Below the pieces are notes generated by a model. It saw only the letters and a list, made by a program, of their open reading frames with translations. It did no database searches and had not been told where the DNA came from. Shown piece after piece: positions 34,301-49,300 of a DNA stretch of 64,000 bases. A program made the position numbers and the translations under genes. The stretch's first letter is position 1; the number at the start of each line of letters is the position of its first letter. Source of the stretch: Apoda limacodes (lineage: Eukaryota; Arthropoda; Insecta; Lepidoptera; Limacodidae); the NCBI GenBank assembly GCA_946406115.1, contig OX291556.1, positions 13,112,501 to 13,176,500 on the forward strand, in the 5' to 3' direction.

Positions 34301-37300
34301 TAACTTTGAAATAGACTTAATAATTACACAAGATAGTGTGTTTTGAAAAATCGAACAAAATCCTTTCGGTTCAACGACGGGCTGGGAGAATTGTTAACGA
34401 TCCCAAACTTACTAGCCGTAGGAGAGGCTTTAACTCCCTGTGTGTGTTCTGTCGCTTGTGTAATAGTATGTGTTCTGAGGAATTGTTTTACTTTCTTCCA
34501 TAGCACCGCTCGCCAGCAACAAGGAATTCATTCTAACACTTTAGACCCGAAATGGTCGCGTACAGTTTGTTTTCAGAGAAACTTCCTCCCACGAACGCTT
34601 GAATTTTGAATGTCAAGGTTTTCTCCAAGGCTAACAGTATGGGGTCTTCAAGAAAGAAGTTATTAGATTTTTGAAAGGTTGGCAACGCGCGAGTAAAAGG
34701 CTACGGTGACCGTTAACCATCAGGTGAACCGTAAGCTTATTACCTTAGTGGTGTAAAAAAAAAACATAAAAAAATTTTTCACAAAAATTTGATCAACTTG
34801 GAATATTTGGCTTAAACGTCAACGGCTATTTAAATGACCAAAGGCTATTTATTAACCATGTTTTTTTTATACCACTATGGTGTTGAACCAGCTTACGGTC
34901 CGTCTGATGGTAAGCGGTCACCGTGGCCTATGGACACTTGCAACACCAGGGGTATCACTCGTGCGTTGCCGACCTTTCTTTGACCGACCGTTTTTTGTGT
35001 CTTTGTTGTTAAGCAAAATAAAAGAAAACAGGGTTTTACCCGTACTACTGTATAATACATTTCCTGGCCACATTTTATAGGCCTATAAGTATTTTTACAC
35101 TACACATGCTCTGAAAGAACCTTCATGCATATTGAAAAACAGGGTTGAAAGTACGTGTTTGCAGAGATTATTACTTTCTATTTAAAAGCTAAGGAAAAAA
35201 CATAACAGTTTCTTTTTATTTCGTACAGTGCCATCTGTGATTGTAAAAGCGAACCAGTTTTAATTATAAATAATAACTCATTATTTATAAACAACAGAAA
35301 ACCATAATCATAGCTTTTAATTATTCGGTACAGCGCCATCTATGTTCATAAAAGTGAATTAATATTTGTTAAATTAAAACTTTAATTAATTATATTTTAT
35401 TATCCTCGCATTTGTAGTGTAAAGCACTATGTATCACTCGTGATTAAAGACGATTCCCACCTCGTGTGTTTTAAAGACACCGACACGACACCCTCGTCGG
35501 TAATCAGTCACTTTCACTCCTTGGTGAGCAATGTACTATTAAGACCTTGGGAAAGCTCTATAAGCCCTCCAACTTTCTAACCTGAAAGACCACGTCAAAC
35601 CTAAAATCTTTCTCATTAACGATCAGTTTAGTTTTCGAGCCAAACGCACTGCACCGCATAACGGAGCACATTCTCCAAGGTCTCAATAGTTCCCCTTAGC
35701 CATTCAGCAAGAATGCTTTGGATAAATTCTGGCATAAAGGCTTAATTGACAACCTGTTCAATTTCCGATTACCGAAACTTCACTCATCCTATGAGATTTT
35801 CTAAGGGATCGTACTTTTAGTAGGAGGCATTCGTCTCCCCACTCTATTATCGCAGATATGTTCCAGAGGGCCATGCTTTCCTCTCTGCTCTATTTATTGT
35901 TTACCAATGATAACCGCATCCCTCCAACGTCAATGTGTCGTTTTTAGTGGTCACACTGACACGTCCATCAAATAAGCTTGGTTCTCCAGTCTGCAGCCAA
36001 CGCCTAAGGCGATTGATTCTGGAAGTGGAGAGTCGAGGTCAACCCTGAAAAAAGTGCAGCACTACACATTACCCGAGTTGGATCGCGTAGGCCCATAAGA
36101 CAACTTAAGACTGTTTATCTTTTTGGCCAAACCATTCCCAGCGTAACAAAGGTCAAATATTCAGGTCCTATTGGGCTAAGTTTCACAGGCCACAAAAGAA
36201 GAATAAAAGATGCTAAACAAGAAAAGAATAAAGTGACACATTACAAAACTTTCATACGTCCCATATTTACATATGCAAGCGTAGTGTTCAGCCACATAAA
36301 TATTATACGATTGCCTTGCAATGTATGCAACACCGCTCTTTATACGAAATTTCGATCCATCAAAGCTTTTCACCAAAGACGCGTCAAATAGTTTCTTGCC
36401 CTTTCTTCTTTTCAGAACGCCTTTGTTTTCCGAAACGGTTGTAATTTTTCTAAGAGCGGTTGCTTAAGTTGCAGTTTTTAACCAGGACACCCTTGTACGC
36501 AGAGGCGGCTCGTCCTAAGGAGCGCTGGTGCAGGGCCACCCCGATAAATAATTATCTAATTAAAAAACAAGATGTTTTAGATTTTACTTAAAATAATTAA
36601 TTAATATGCTTAGATTACTCTTTATGTTAAAATTCACTAAAAACTTTCTGTACACACACAGTTACCTCAAGATTTAGTATGGAATTGCACTAAGGAGACT
36701 GCGTCACTAAGTAGAGCGCTAGCAATTGCGCTCCTATGAAACGAATTTTAGTACAGAGACTTAGAGCTAAAATCAACGAGAGTGAAAGAGAAAGTTCGAC
36801 ACAGTCTCACACGTGAAACAAAAAATTTTGTATAAAAAAATAGCAAAATGGGGCGCGCCGCTCCTAACCAATCACCAGCTTGACCCCACCTTCGGTCCGA
36901 CCGGCGCGCTGTTGCCGCTCTTCCCTATTACAACAAAGGTTTTATTCGTGCGCGAGCCTTAAAGACTTGCTCGAGAGCGACCTTCAGTCGCTCTTAAATT
37001 TAGGCGACGCCGTCATTCTTGCCGGCGACCTAAATTGCAAGCATCGCCGCTGGAACTCTTCTGTAACTTCACGGAGAGGCAGTCCTTGACGATTTAGTTG
37101 ACAGACTAAACTTTGACATTATCGCTCCCATGACGCCCACTTTCTTTCCCCACAATACTAGGAACAACCCTGACGTACTGGACATAGCACTTCTAAAGAA
37201 TGTAAGGCTAAGATTTCGCTCTATAGAGGTGCTTGACGAACTTGACTCGGACCATCGCCCTGTTGTCCTCCGATTAGGTTCCCCTTCGGACTCTCCTCCC

Positions 37301-40300
37301 GACACTAGAGCCGTGACGGACTGGGATAAATTTGGGCAATTGCTCGAAAATCCCAGCTCGCCACATATAGACCGCGTTCCCAACGTAATCTCTTCCGCGA
37401 CCGACCTAAACGTAGTTATCGACTCACTCACTAGCCACCTGACCGCCACCGTTGGCGAATGCTCACGACAGGTGCCGGTTGGTGATTATCACCACCTAAT
37501 CCTGCCTCAGCACATCAGGTCGCTAATGACAGCGTAACGCGGCCCGCCGCGCACGCGATCGCGCTCCCACTACCGAAAATAAAGCTCGCTTCAACAACTT
37601 ACACCGCCGTGTAAGAACCGCTGTAGCTGAGCTTCGCGCCCAACGTTTCGGTGATCTTATGGAGAACATTTCTCCTTCTCACCAAGCTTATTGGCACTTA
37701 GCCAGAGCTCTAAAATCCGAAACCGCCAACTCTCTCCCTCCGTTAACTCGTCCCAACAACGTTCCCGCGTTCAATGACGACGAAAAAGCGGATTGCCTAG
37801 CGTCTAGCCTCCAAGCCCAATGTGCCTTAAGCACACAGCCTTTCGATCCCGACCACGTGCGCGAGGTAGACGGCGAAGTGGAACGCAGAACTTCTCTGCC
37901 TCCACAAGACCCCTGCCCCCTGTCACTGTCGACGAAGTCGTACAGGTCATCAAAGACCTACGCCCCCGTTAAGCCCCCGGTGCTGACGGTATCTCTAACG
38001 ATATCCTAAAGCGCCTCACTCTTCCCCTTATCTGCCTCCTAGTAGCGATATTTAACGCTGCTATGGAACATTGCATCTTTCCTTCTCAATGGAAAGATGC
38101 AATTGTTATAGGCATCCATAAGCCAGGCAAAGCTCGTACCGAGCCGTCTTCCTATCGCCCCATAAGTTTACTAAAGGCCCTTGGTAAACTTTATGAACGC
38201 CTCCTCCTCGCTCGCCTACGGAACGCTATAGTCTCCAGAGGCATTTTAATAGACGAGCAATTCGGCTTCCGTGCCAAACACTCATGCGTCCATCAAGTCC
38301 TCCGCATAACGGAACATATTCTTACTGGCTTTCAACCAGCGTTAGCTAAGACCCGTCACACGGGCGCTGTCTTCTTCGATGTAGCGAAAGCTTTCGACAA
38401 AGTCTGGCACAACGGTTTAATTTTTAAACTGTACAACTTTCAGTTGCCAGATCGTCTCGTGCTCATCATACGAGACTATTTGTCGAATCGTAGCTTTCGC
38501 TACAAAGTCGAAGGCACTCTCTCTTCCCCCCGTCCCATAGAAGCAGGATTCCCGCAAGGGTCCGTGCTCGCCCCCATCTTGTACCTTCTGTACACTAACG
38601 ATATCCCTAAAACGATAGGTACCAATCTAGCCCTCTTTGCGGACGATACCGCTCTCTATACCACAGATAGGCAAGTGAGTCGAATCACTGAGAGACTCCA
38701 ACCCGCTATCACCGCCCTAGGCGAGTGGTTTCGAAAATGGAGAATCGAGGTGAATCCCGACAAAAGCTCTGCCGTCCTTTTTACCTTAGGCCGCCCTCCG
38801 CGGCCTCCTCCCCTTTCTCTTTTCGGTCGCGCCATTCCCTGGCAAAATAAGACCAAATATCTCGGTGTGACCATGGATAGTCGTTGGAACTTCCAAGCTC
38901 ACACCAAAATAGTCAGAGACCGAGCCGCTTTTGTCCTCGGTCGTCTCTATCCCATGATAGGCAAGTACAGTAAGATGTAGCTTAGAAATAAGCTAAATCT
39001 TTACACAACTTGTATCCGCCCTATACTAGCTTATGCTAACGTAGTCTTTGCGCTGTCCAAGCGCAATCTCCACAAACTCCAGACCCTCCAAAACCGCTTT
39101 CTCAGAGCGGCCTCTGGAGCCTTTTGGTACGTTCGCAATGCGGACCTACACAAAGATTTCGAACTCCCCACGATTCCCCAATACTTTAAAGACTTGGCAG
39201 TCTGCTTTTTCGAGCGTACGCAAAATCACCCGAATCGATTAATTGTGCAATCCACAACGTATCGTCCCCCCGATCGACCCGGTCACGGTCGTAAAACTAT
39301 TGTTAGGCGGCCTCGGCACGTACTAACGTCCCCAGATGACGATCTCGCTGTCCGGATAGCGAGATTAGTCTCTACGACCTCCCCGAATAGGGCCTCCCTC
39401 CAAACACGACGCCGACGTCCGGGTTCGTCGGCGCCCACAAGGATACACTAGGTATCAAAGAGTGCCGGGGCGCTTCTCGCCCCCACTCAATCGCAATCGT
39501 ACCCGCGTAACGGGGAACTCCCCTCCTGGCGGTGACTCACCTTCGGGTTCGAGACTCACGCCGGTCGAAGGGACGCCCCCGAGTGCGACAACCCCAGCCG
39601 AGGCTTCCCCCGCGGGAGCCCTTATGCGTTGGGCGCTATATGGGCTGAGGCTCCTTCAGAGTCTCGCCCCAAATGCCCGGTGAAGCAGTAATGCATAGTC
39701 AGCTCAAAAAAAAAAAAAAGTGCGCGCGACTTTTGGATTGACAAATTAAATAAGTACAACCTACATGTAAGTACATAATCAGTTTGTTTATTGTCTAATA
39801 AGTAAATATAGCAAAAAAAAATGTGATTATTGTGATGTGATTAAATATTTTAGTAATTCAGCTTGAAATAAAGACACAAAAGCATACACGCGCGTTTGTA
39901 AATCTAAATAGGCGAATGAATTTCAGTTATAAATAAATAATCAAAGGTTAGCATTAGCAATAGCAAGTCTAAATAGCAGTAGTATAAGCAATCAAACATG
40001 AGAAACAACATTTATCGCTAATGTATGCAAAAGGGACACTCCAATATTCGGGTCACTACAACACTGCTACCTTTTATAAGCCATCAGAAAGGTACATAAT
40101 TCCTTATCCTCCTTAAAAAAGTGAACACCCATTTAAAATTGTCACGAACCACCCCAACTTTTCGCAGCAGAGTGCAGGCAGCACCGCCCCAAAAGTTAGT
40201 CCGCGTGCAGTTGTTAAGTCAAAGAACAGTAGACAGGATCTAGAAAAAATAATTTGGATTTTTTTTAGGTAAAACAGAAAAATACACATAGGTACTTAGA

Positions 40301-43300
40301 TTAAATAAGATATTCATAGAATTTAAATTAACATTCGACACCAACTTAACGACTTGACCTTGACATTTGCACTAAGTGTGCAATGTAAATCAAATGCCAT
40401 GACAACACCATAAACTTAAGTATTTGCAATTAATGTTCTTGTTAGTGTAAAAAATTAAATAGTTTTGATTTTTCTTTGATTGTACCGATTCTTTTCACCA
40501 ATAAGATTTTATTTTAGTTTAGAGGTTAATAAGCTACCAGTACGCCTGATACTATTATATTGCAGAACCTTGAAAATCTATCACTACTTTTTTGCAGCAT
40601 CCCATGCCGTAGTCCTTAGTAAATTTTTCCACAACCTAAGCGCTCGCGAAAGAACATTCCTTTGAAACCACACTGCGTGTGACTATTTAGGTTCTCAGGT
40701 GTGGGGATGAATTCGACATCGAGCGGTTCTATGGTCTGAACATCCCATTATACAAGGTGTAGAGTCGCCTTACACTTAAGTAGTCCAAGTCATGTCATGT
40801 CAGATCTCAAACGTATTCTAGCCTCTTCGACAACAGTGGAACCGAGCGTGTCTGTGACAAAGCCTGTTGAAGACAAAAACACCAGATCCAAGCGCACAAA
40901 AAAAAGATGAGGACATCTCTAATATTTGTTTGTCTTCTATAGCTATAGCTAGGTATTATTCTTAACAGTTCTAGGCTGTGTACCCTCTTATTTTTATAAT
41001 ATGTCGTAGTTTCACAATGTTTACAATACTAGCATTTATTCTTTTCGCGCAGCAGCGTGACGGCGGGCAAAGGTACTAGGCCATACAGCTATATGTTTTT
41101 TATTTTATTTTTCTCATACAATATTAAAATTATTATGTATTAAATGCTAATTTTCAACATTTTATAATGTAAAATACTTTTCAAGGACTTATTTTAAAAA
41201 TTTCCGTGGCTGAGTTTTATACTTAAAATTAAAAATTAATTTAAACTTTAATACCTATATTTTAATCTTATTTAATTTTCTACTTCTATGGCATGGCTAT
41301 TTTCCAAGAAGCTTACATATTGTCAGCAAAAGTTTCTTGCTTTTGTGATGATTTTGTTTTTTTTTTGTTTAAATTTTGATTTATATAGTGTTATAATTTG
41401 CTGATCTTAACCAAGTTGCTGGCGGGTATATTTATCCGGTTTTAAACCTTCATTTTTATATTTATTAACTTTCATATATTCTATACGATATTATTTATTT
41501 TATGATTTATAATGATATTGATAAAGATAGTAATCAGAGTGATTCAGATCACTTTCTTTTTATTGCTTCATATGGTGAATTGAGTAGCAACGATAGCTTT
41601 TCAAGTCTCCCTGATTCTCTCAGTGCAACACTTAATTCTTGCTTCTCAGGTTGCCTGAAAAACTTCAATGCTATTCATATAAATGCACAAAGCATTCCGG
41701 CTCATTATCCTGACATGCTTGCAACCTTTAATAATAACAACATACACGCTATTCTTGTATCAGAATCCTGGTTAAAACCTTGCCTCCCTTCTACGTCCTA
41801 CTCTTTACCTGGTTTTCACCTTATTCGCAATGACCGCACAGAGCGTGGTGGAGGTGGGGTTTCCATTTATCTTCGATCTAATATATCCTTCTCTGTATTA
41901 AGCATGTCAACTTAGTCTTCCTCACCTGCTGCGGAACACCTTCTTATTGAAATATCTCTATCGAACATTAAAATCCTTCTTGGCGTATGTTACAGTCCTT
42001 CACTTCACGTTAATTACTTTTCCTCATTTGAATCTCTACTAGAAACGTTTTCCCCACTCTATAGTCATACCATTATTATGGGTGACTTTAACACTTGCCT
42101 ACTAAAAAATGACTTTCGTGCTAATCAACTTCAGACGATAGTTGAGGCTTGTAATCTGCACTTATTACCTCTTAATGCCACGCATTACTTTTCAAATTGT
42201 TCTCCTTCACTGTTAGATCTTATTATGGTCTCTTCACTACATCATACTACTGCACATGGTCAATTTTCAGCAGAAGCATTTTCTTACCACGACTTAATCT
42301 ATTTATCTTACAAAATACGTCCACCTAAAGTGAAATCCAAAACACTTATGCATCGTAATTTTAGCAACAGATTTAGAATGTAGATAATTTGCGCGAAGAT
42401 GCCTCTAAAATGGATTGGTCTAGAATTGTGAGTGCTTATACAGTCGACGAAAAAGTTCATACATTTAATTCGCTTATTACTGAACTGTATGACACTCATG
42501 CTCCAGTAAGACCAATAAGAGTAAAACACTTTCCTGCACCATGGCTAGACGATAAAATTAAAGCCCTTCAAAAAATAAGAAATCGAGCTAAGGCCAAGCT
42601 GAAAATTAACCCTACTGAAGCCAACTTAGAAAAGTATAAAAATTTGCGAAATCGCTGCAATACGATGTGTCGAGATGCACAACGACGCCATATCCACAAA
42701 TCCGTTGACAACGGAGATCCATGTAGAATATGGAAATTTCTTAAGTTAAGAGTTGATTTACTCAATCAACATTTCACTTCTGTACCTGCTATGAATAGCA
42801 ATAAAAAAGCGATTACGCTGCAAAATCTTTCAATGACCTCAACTCCTGACTTCCTCCCTTTTACTTTTCGTCAATTTACTGATTGTGATGTTAAGAAGAG
42901 TATTGTTTATATCTTCAAGTGCTGTTGGTAGTGATTGCATTAGCCGTGCTATGATTATTCCAATTATTGACCTAATTGTTCCTATAATTACTCACATTTT
43001 TAATGCATCCATTGCTTCTGGAGTATTTCCTGAAGCTTGGAAAGATGCTGGCATAATACCGTTGCCTAAAAAATCCAATCCAACTTCTTTTTCCGATTAT
43101 CAACCAATTTCATTATTACCATTCCTATCTAAAATCCTTGAACGGCTAGTTAATCAACAGTTAAACCTTTTTCTAACTCAAAATAGTTTATTTAATACCT
43201 TGCAATCCGGATTTCGAACCGGTCATAGTACTGTTACTGCTCTCACTAAGATCATTGATGATATCCGTTATGGTATGGACAGTAAGCAAGTGACTGTCTC

Positions 43301-46300
43301 GTCTGCTCTTGATTTTAGCAATGCTTTTAACACAGTGGATTCAGACATTTTGTTGGCAATCCTAAGCTCTCTCAACATATCTCCAACAGTAATTGACTGG
43401 TTTCGTAGTTACTTGGGTGTCCGCCGACAGTGCATTCGGGTAGAGGAATCTTTCTCTAACTGGTGCCCATTAACTGCCGGCGTACCTCAAGGTGGCGTGT
43501 TGTCCCCACTCCTGTTTGCAGTTTTCATTAACTCTTTCACTCTCAAACTATCTTCTCTCTACCATCTATATGCAGACGATCTCCAGATTTATGCACATGG
43601 TCCAATAGAAAATATCGTAATAACAATTCAATCTATTAACTCTGACCATGATAAAATAGTTGAATGGTATGGATATTATGGACTTCGACTTAATCCTCTC
43701 AAGTCGCAGACCATAATTATAGGTAGCCCAAAACTAATATCGAAGATTAATTGGACTGATTTACCCCCAATAAAACTCGATGGTATCATTATCCCTTTTA
43801 GTGACACAATAAAAAGTCTTGGTATTTATATTGACCGCACGTTATCTTGGACTCCACAAAACAAGGAAATTAGCCGAAAACTCTTTGCTTCGGCCGGAAC
43901 CCTGAGAAGATTACGGAATCTTTTACCTGTGTCAACAAAAATTGTGCTTGCTCAGTCTTTACCTCTACCTTTACTTGATTATGCTGACATTTGCTGTACT
44001 AACCTGACAGAGGAACAACTTAATAAACTGGAGCGTCTACAAAATCTTTGCATTCGCTTCATTTTTGGACTTCGAAAATATGACTATGTCTCAGAATTTC
44101 GTTCACAACTCAATTGGCTTCCAATCCGACTTCGCCGGAATGTATATATTCTTTCACTCCTCTATAACGTGCTATTCAATCCATCTACACCATGTTATCT
44201 AAAAGAGCGGTTTAATTTTATCAGCTCGCCTTGTCTAACTCTTCGCTCGTCTACTAGTAGTCTTCTTCTTAAAACACCTGGACACAGTACTAATTTTTAC
44301 AATCATTCTTTTACTGTAAAAGCCATTAGTCTTTGGAACTCTCTGACGATAAATATAAGTCAAATCCAGTCGCTGCCTGTTTTCAAGAATTCGTTAAAAT
44401 CTTATTACTTACGTACTACTTCCTAATTTTCTATAATTTTGACCAACCTCTGGTTATTCAAACATATCTATCTTTATTACTTTATTTATTGTATGTATGT
44501 TTATGTATTCATATTATATAATCATTTATTTTATGTATTTGTTTAAGTAATTATATTAAGTATGTATATGTATTTTATCTATATAGTAAGGAAACTTTCA
44601 TTCGTAAAATACACGCCTAAATCGCCCTCGCCCATGCCAAAGGAGAATAAACTGTGCACTAACTGTGACGCATAATAATAAATAATAATAATAATATTTT
44701 TTTGGACATATCGCACAGTGCTATCTGGTCACAAACTAAGTAAAGCTTGTTTATGAGAACCAGACAACATATCATACATACATACATACATATCATATAT
44801 AAATACACTCAAGTCAAACACAAACGTTTATCACATCAATGTTTGTCCAGTGCGGGAATCGAACCCATACTCTCTGCACAACAGCCGTCCACACTACCAA
44901 CTAGGCTGCCAGAGAGTCGAAATGAGGCTAGTAAGGAAGGAATATCTCTATGTATTTAGCAACTGTGACACTAAAACTAATATTTTTTTCAGCTGACTTT
45001 ATTCATCCCTGTAACGCTACAACTAGTGAATGTCTAATAAAGGCAACTCAAGATGCTATTCCAGATTTCGTAAATGGTATACCAGAACTAGGTGTTGAAT
45101 CTTTAGATCCATTTGTCATAGATGAACTCGCTGTACCACTGAGCGGTCTCAAAGTAACGTTCCATAAAGGAAAAGTCACTGGATTCCGTAATTGCATTGT
45201 TGACAATGTTATGTAAGTGATTTTCCTTGTACGTACAATAAACCGTCCTTCTATGAAGAACTAGAATTTTACAAGGTGGGTTAGTAAAGTAGATGAAAAA
45301 AAGAATACCGGAATAAGATAATTGATCTTATTACCGAATATTTTATTAATAATAATCGACGAGATACCTTAAGCAATTATCATGGCAAAGGTTAGAATAC
45401 CGGTTTTTGGGTACGCATAGTAAATAGAATTAATATTATAAAATTAAAAAAACCGGTCGCGTATGGAGTCCTTAGTTTTCCGTACCATCACTAGTAGTAC
45501 CTACTACAATAGATATCTGAGAAAACTTCGATGACAGCTCCAAAACAAAGCCTTTTATGACTTAAAGCGCAGTGACTACCTAACTAGCGCCGCCAAAAGA
45601 TATTCTTTATTTTCTCTTTGTACAAAACACATTTCAAAAATGTTACAAATCAATCATTTGGAACTAGTTATAAGCTATTTTTAGAACGTTATATATCTTT
45701 TCTTGAATATATCTGTGTGTTTTAGATAGAATTTCTGCTAAAAGTGGTCCTTTTAAGCAGAAACGCTATCTACTACTCTCAGGTATTTTCTAAATAAAAA
45801 ACATAACTTTTTAAAAATACTTCTAAATTATTGCTATGTTACATCTCCCGCCCCCCTCAAAAACGAAAACTTGATTTTTTCATGAGATCCACATACTTAA
45901 GCAATATTAATCAAAACACATCTATTCAAAAACAGCGGGTTGTTTCCTCGTAAACAGGGATTAAAGTTGCTTTATTAAATACCTTGGGCCGCAAAGTGAT
46001 TTCAATTAAGAAAAGAAATCGATTAAGAAAGTTGAAATAAAAATAGACGCGCGCGGACCAAATAAAAATAAATTATGAAAAAGTAAAAACCGCGTGAAAT
46101 GTATTCCGCCTTTGCAATTGTCTACTCAAATTCGTAGTTATGACTATACTTTTATAAATAAAATAGTGAGTGCAAATCGCATTGCGGGTTGCAAATTATT
46201 TTACCTTGTAGCGCTCTCGTCGTAAAAATATTATTTTGATCCCTTGTGATACAATCTACTATTTTATTTCACTTTTTGTAGGACAAAGTCACATTTTTGT

Positions 46301-49300
46301 CCCCACAGACTAGACCACATGATCATTGAAATCATTTAGTTACGTTACATCACATGAATTTCATAACAACTAATTAGTGATAATTTATTTTCAGATCGCT
46401 CTTAGAAAAGCGTTTTTTTGAACTGGAGTTTCACTGCAACCTAACTATCGAAGGACAGTACACGGCTGTCGGAAAACTACTTCTGTTCCCTATCAATGGA
46501 GAAGGCGACGCCAAAATAAAATTAAGTAAAAAAAAAATATTATACTTTTTATTATTAACATGATTAAAATCTTTATATTATTTAGTAGAATTCTTTATAT
46601 TATTTTAGTGTTATTATTTTGGAAAACAAATTGCATCAATTGTGACGTAAAGTAAAATTGGATAACCAAAATAATTCATCATCTTTGAAAAATATTAGAC
46701 AAGATAGATTGCAAATATATTAATCTGTCAGTATACTACGACAAACTTTTCTGACGTGGCGGTTAAACATCGGAAGTACATAGTCGCCGTATAAAAATGC
46801 TGCGAACTTACCCGACACTAGAGCCAGATACCGATTCAGAAAAGTTTGTTGCACTATAAATGTATCGAGAAGCTTTAACAGTTAGTAATATGATTTTCAT
46901 TGACTTCGATTTTAAATTCTGAATTTAAATAGCGCGCTCCTTATGAAACCAACATTATTTGAACCAACATACTGGCCAGTACGGTGTGACGTCATATTTC
47001 GGTCATATTTCGGAACAGTATGACGTTAGATAATGACGTCACACCGTACTGGCCAGTATGCTGGTTCAAATAATGTTGGTAATCAAATTTAGGAACACAG
47101 GCTAAGTGAACTACGAGTAAATTGATTTTGACTTTAATTATTTATTTCTGACTATCAATTTGACTACATTACTGACTTAATAAACTGACAATGTATTATT
47201 TACACATTTTAAAAAACCGAACAAGTGCGTGTTGTACACTCATTAAGTTAGGTTTCTGTAACTTATGAACCGATTTTGTTTAAATCAATCTAAGTTGGTA
47301 TCGTTCATAAGGCCACTATCGTATTTTTTTCAGATTTTTATAACACGTTGTTTAACTTAGAGGGGGACCCAATTTGTTTTCACTTTCAAGGCCAATAAAA
47401 AGAAAATATACATAATATAGATTTTTTTTAAGGAACCTTATTTTAATTTAAAGGCCCTATCCAACAATATGCTACACAATAAGGTGCGCGAAAAAAAATA
47501 TTTAACCCTCAGTTTAATGTATCGAAAACCACCCTTAAAAAATTTTTTCTTCACATTTGTAGCAAAAGTGTATGAGGGCTTACACAATACACCCTTCAGA
47601 ATAGTATGATATCAATCAATTAATCAATATCATTTATTCAATTTAGGCTACAATAATTGAGCACTTATGAATGTCACTACGCTTTCGGTTCGTAAGTCTA
47701 TAGTGCGGGAGACCTTGTGCTGATAAGAACCGGCAAGCAACTCAGCAAGGGCATTTTTCTCCTTTCTCTTACAGCGTCCAATTAAAATATTGAAAAATGC
47801 CCTTTCTATCATAGAAGGATACTTTCCATTACAAACATAAAAAACATGAAATATAAAGCACAAGCACAACATAAAAAAGTATCTTATTGCAAAATGTAAA
47901 AAAAAGAATAAATAGAATTAACATAATGTATAGGACCTATACATGTTTATTCTTTTTTTATATTTTGCAATAAGATACTTTTTTTATGTTGTGCTTGTGC
48001 TTTATATTTTATGTTTGACATAAAAATTTTGCTGAAACTTCTAAGACGGGTTTAACTATTCACACCAGTTTTTTTAGAAACCGGAACAAAAAGGCGTAAG
48101 ACCAGAATTAACTTTAAAATAATTTAATTCAACTTTTTTTTTTGGTGACAGCGAACTATTGCCGATTTAAGTATATCTAAAAAGCTTGTTAACCAATTTT
48201 GTACAAATAATTTTTAGTTGAAAGTATTTGAACATCTATATAAATATTTATAAATGCGAAAGTAACTCTGTCTATCTGTTACCTCGTCACGCCTAAAACG
48301 CTGTACCGATTAAGATGGAAGTTGGCATAGAAATAATTTAAATTCAGAAAAGGGACATAGGCTACATGAGAACGTCAAGTGTTAGTCGGTTTTTCCTATA
48401 ATTGAGGATTTTTTCTATAATTGAGGTTTTTTTTCTATAATTGATGATTTTTTCTATAATTGAGGACTTTCCGTTGAAATCATACACCGATAACCGAATT
48501 TAGGGTGGGTGGAACCATGGGCAAAAGCTATTTTCTTATTTATTGTTATTTTTCTTCAATTTTTGAAAAAGCTGGTTAAAAGTTAGTGTTAAGTAGTTAA
48601 AGCTGGACATTAATTTCTTCAACTTTAGAAACCAATAACTTGCAAAATATACATATTAGAGAAAAAGTTACTTAAAACTTCAAAATCATTTTAAATATCC
48701 ATCCAACGGCAGCCCACACAATGATAAGCATCAAAAACCATCATCTCAACTCAGTTGATTTATTGAGTTCTTTTTTTTTTCACAAATCTCTATAATACAT
48801 TTCCTTTCCGGTCATTTTCGATAAGTAAATGGAAAAGTACCAAGTATTGTGCAACAAACATTTCTGACTTTTTGACTTTGAGTGTTTGGTCGCTACTGTT
48901 TTTTTTTTACTTTTTTTGATTTCTAAGGCATAATATCTTAAGACAGTTGTTAATGAATCTAACATTCATAATTCACGTAGCTATTGTTTTAATTAAAAAT
49001 AACAAGGAATCACAATTATATTATCTATTAATAATATCGAAATAAAATATTGTAATTTTTTTTTTCATATTTGTCCAATGAAGCCACAAACAGTGTTGCG
49101 CCAATAGGCTCACCACCTATCACACGTCACGCAGGACTAAACTATAGTTGGTAAATGGCGGTCCCTCACATTGTTATATGAGTGTATTTCCAGCCACTCG
49201 TTAACACCATCAGGGAATAAAAACCGTGACTTTATATTGACCTATGTACTTCTTGAAGTTCGTCATTGACTGGCAAAAGTGGTGTATTATTATGTTCTTG

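Noticed and set aside
41500..44697. CR1-like element considered as an active LINE
   Set aside because: One in-frame stop, two frameshifts and no visible ORF1.
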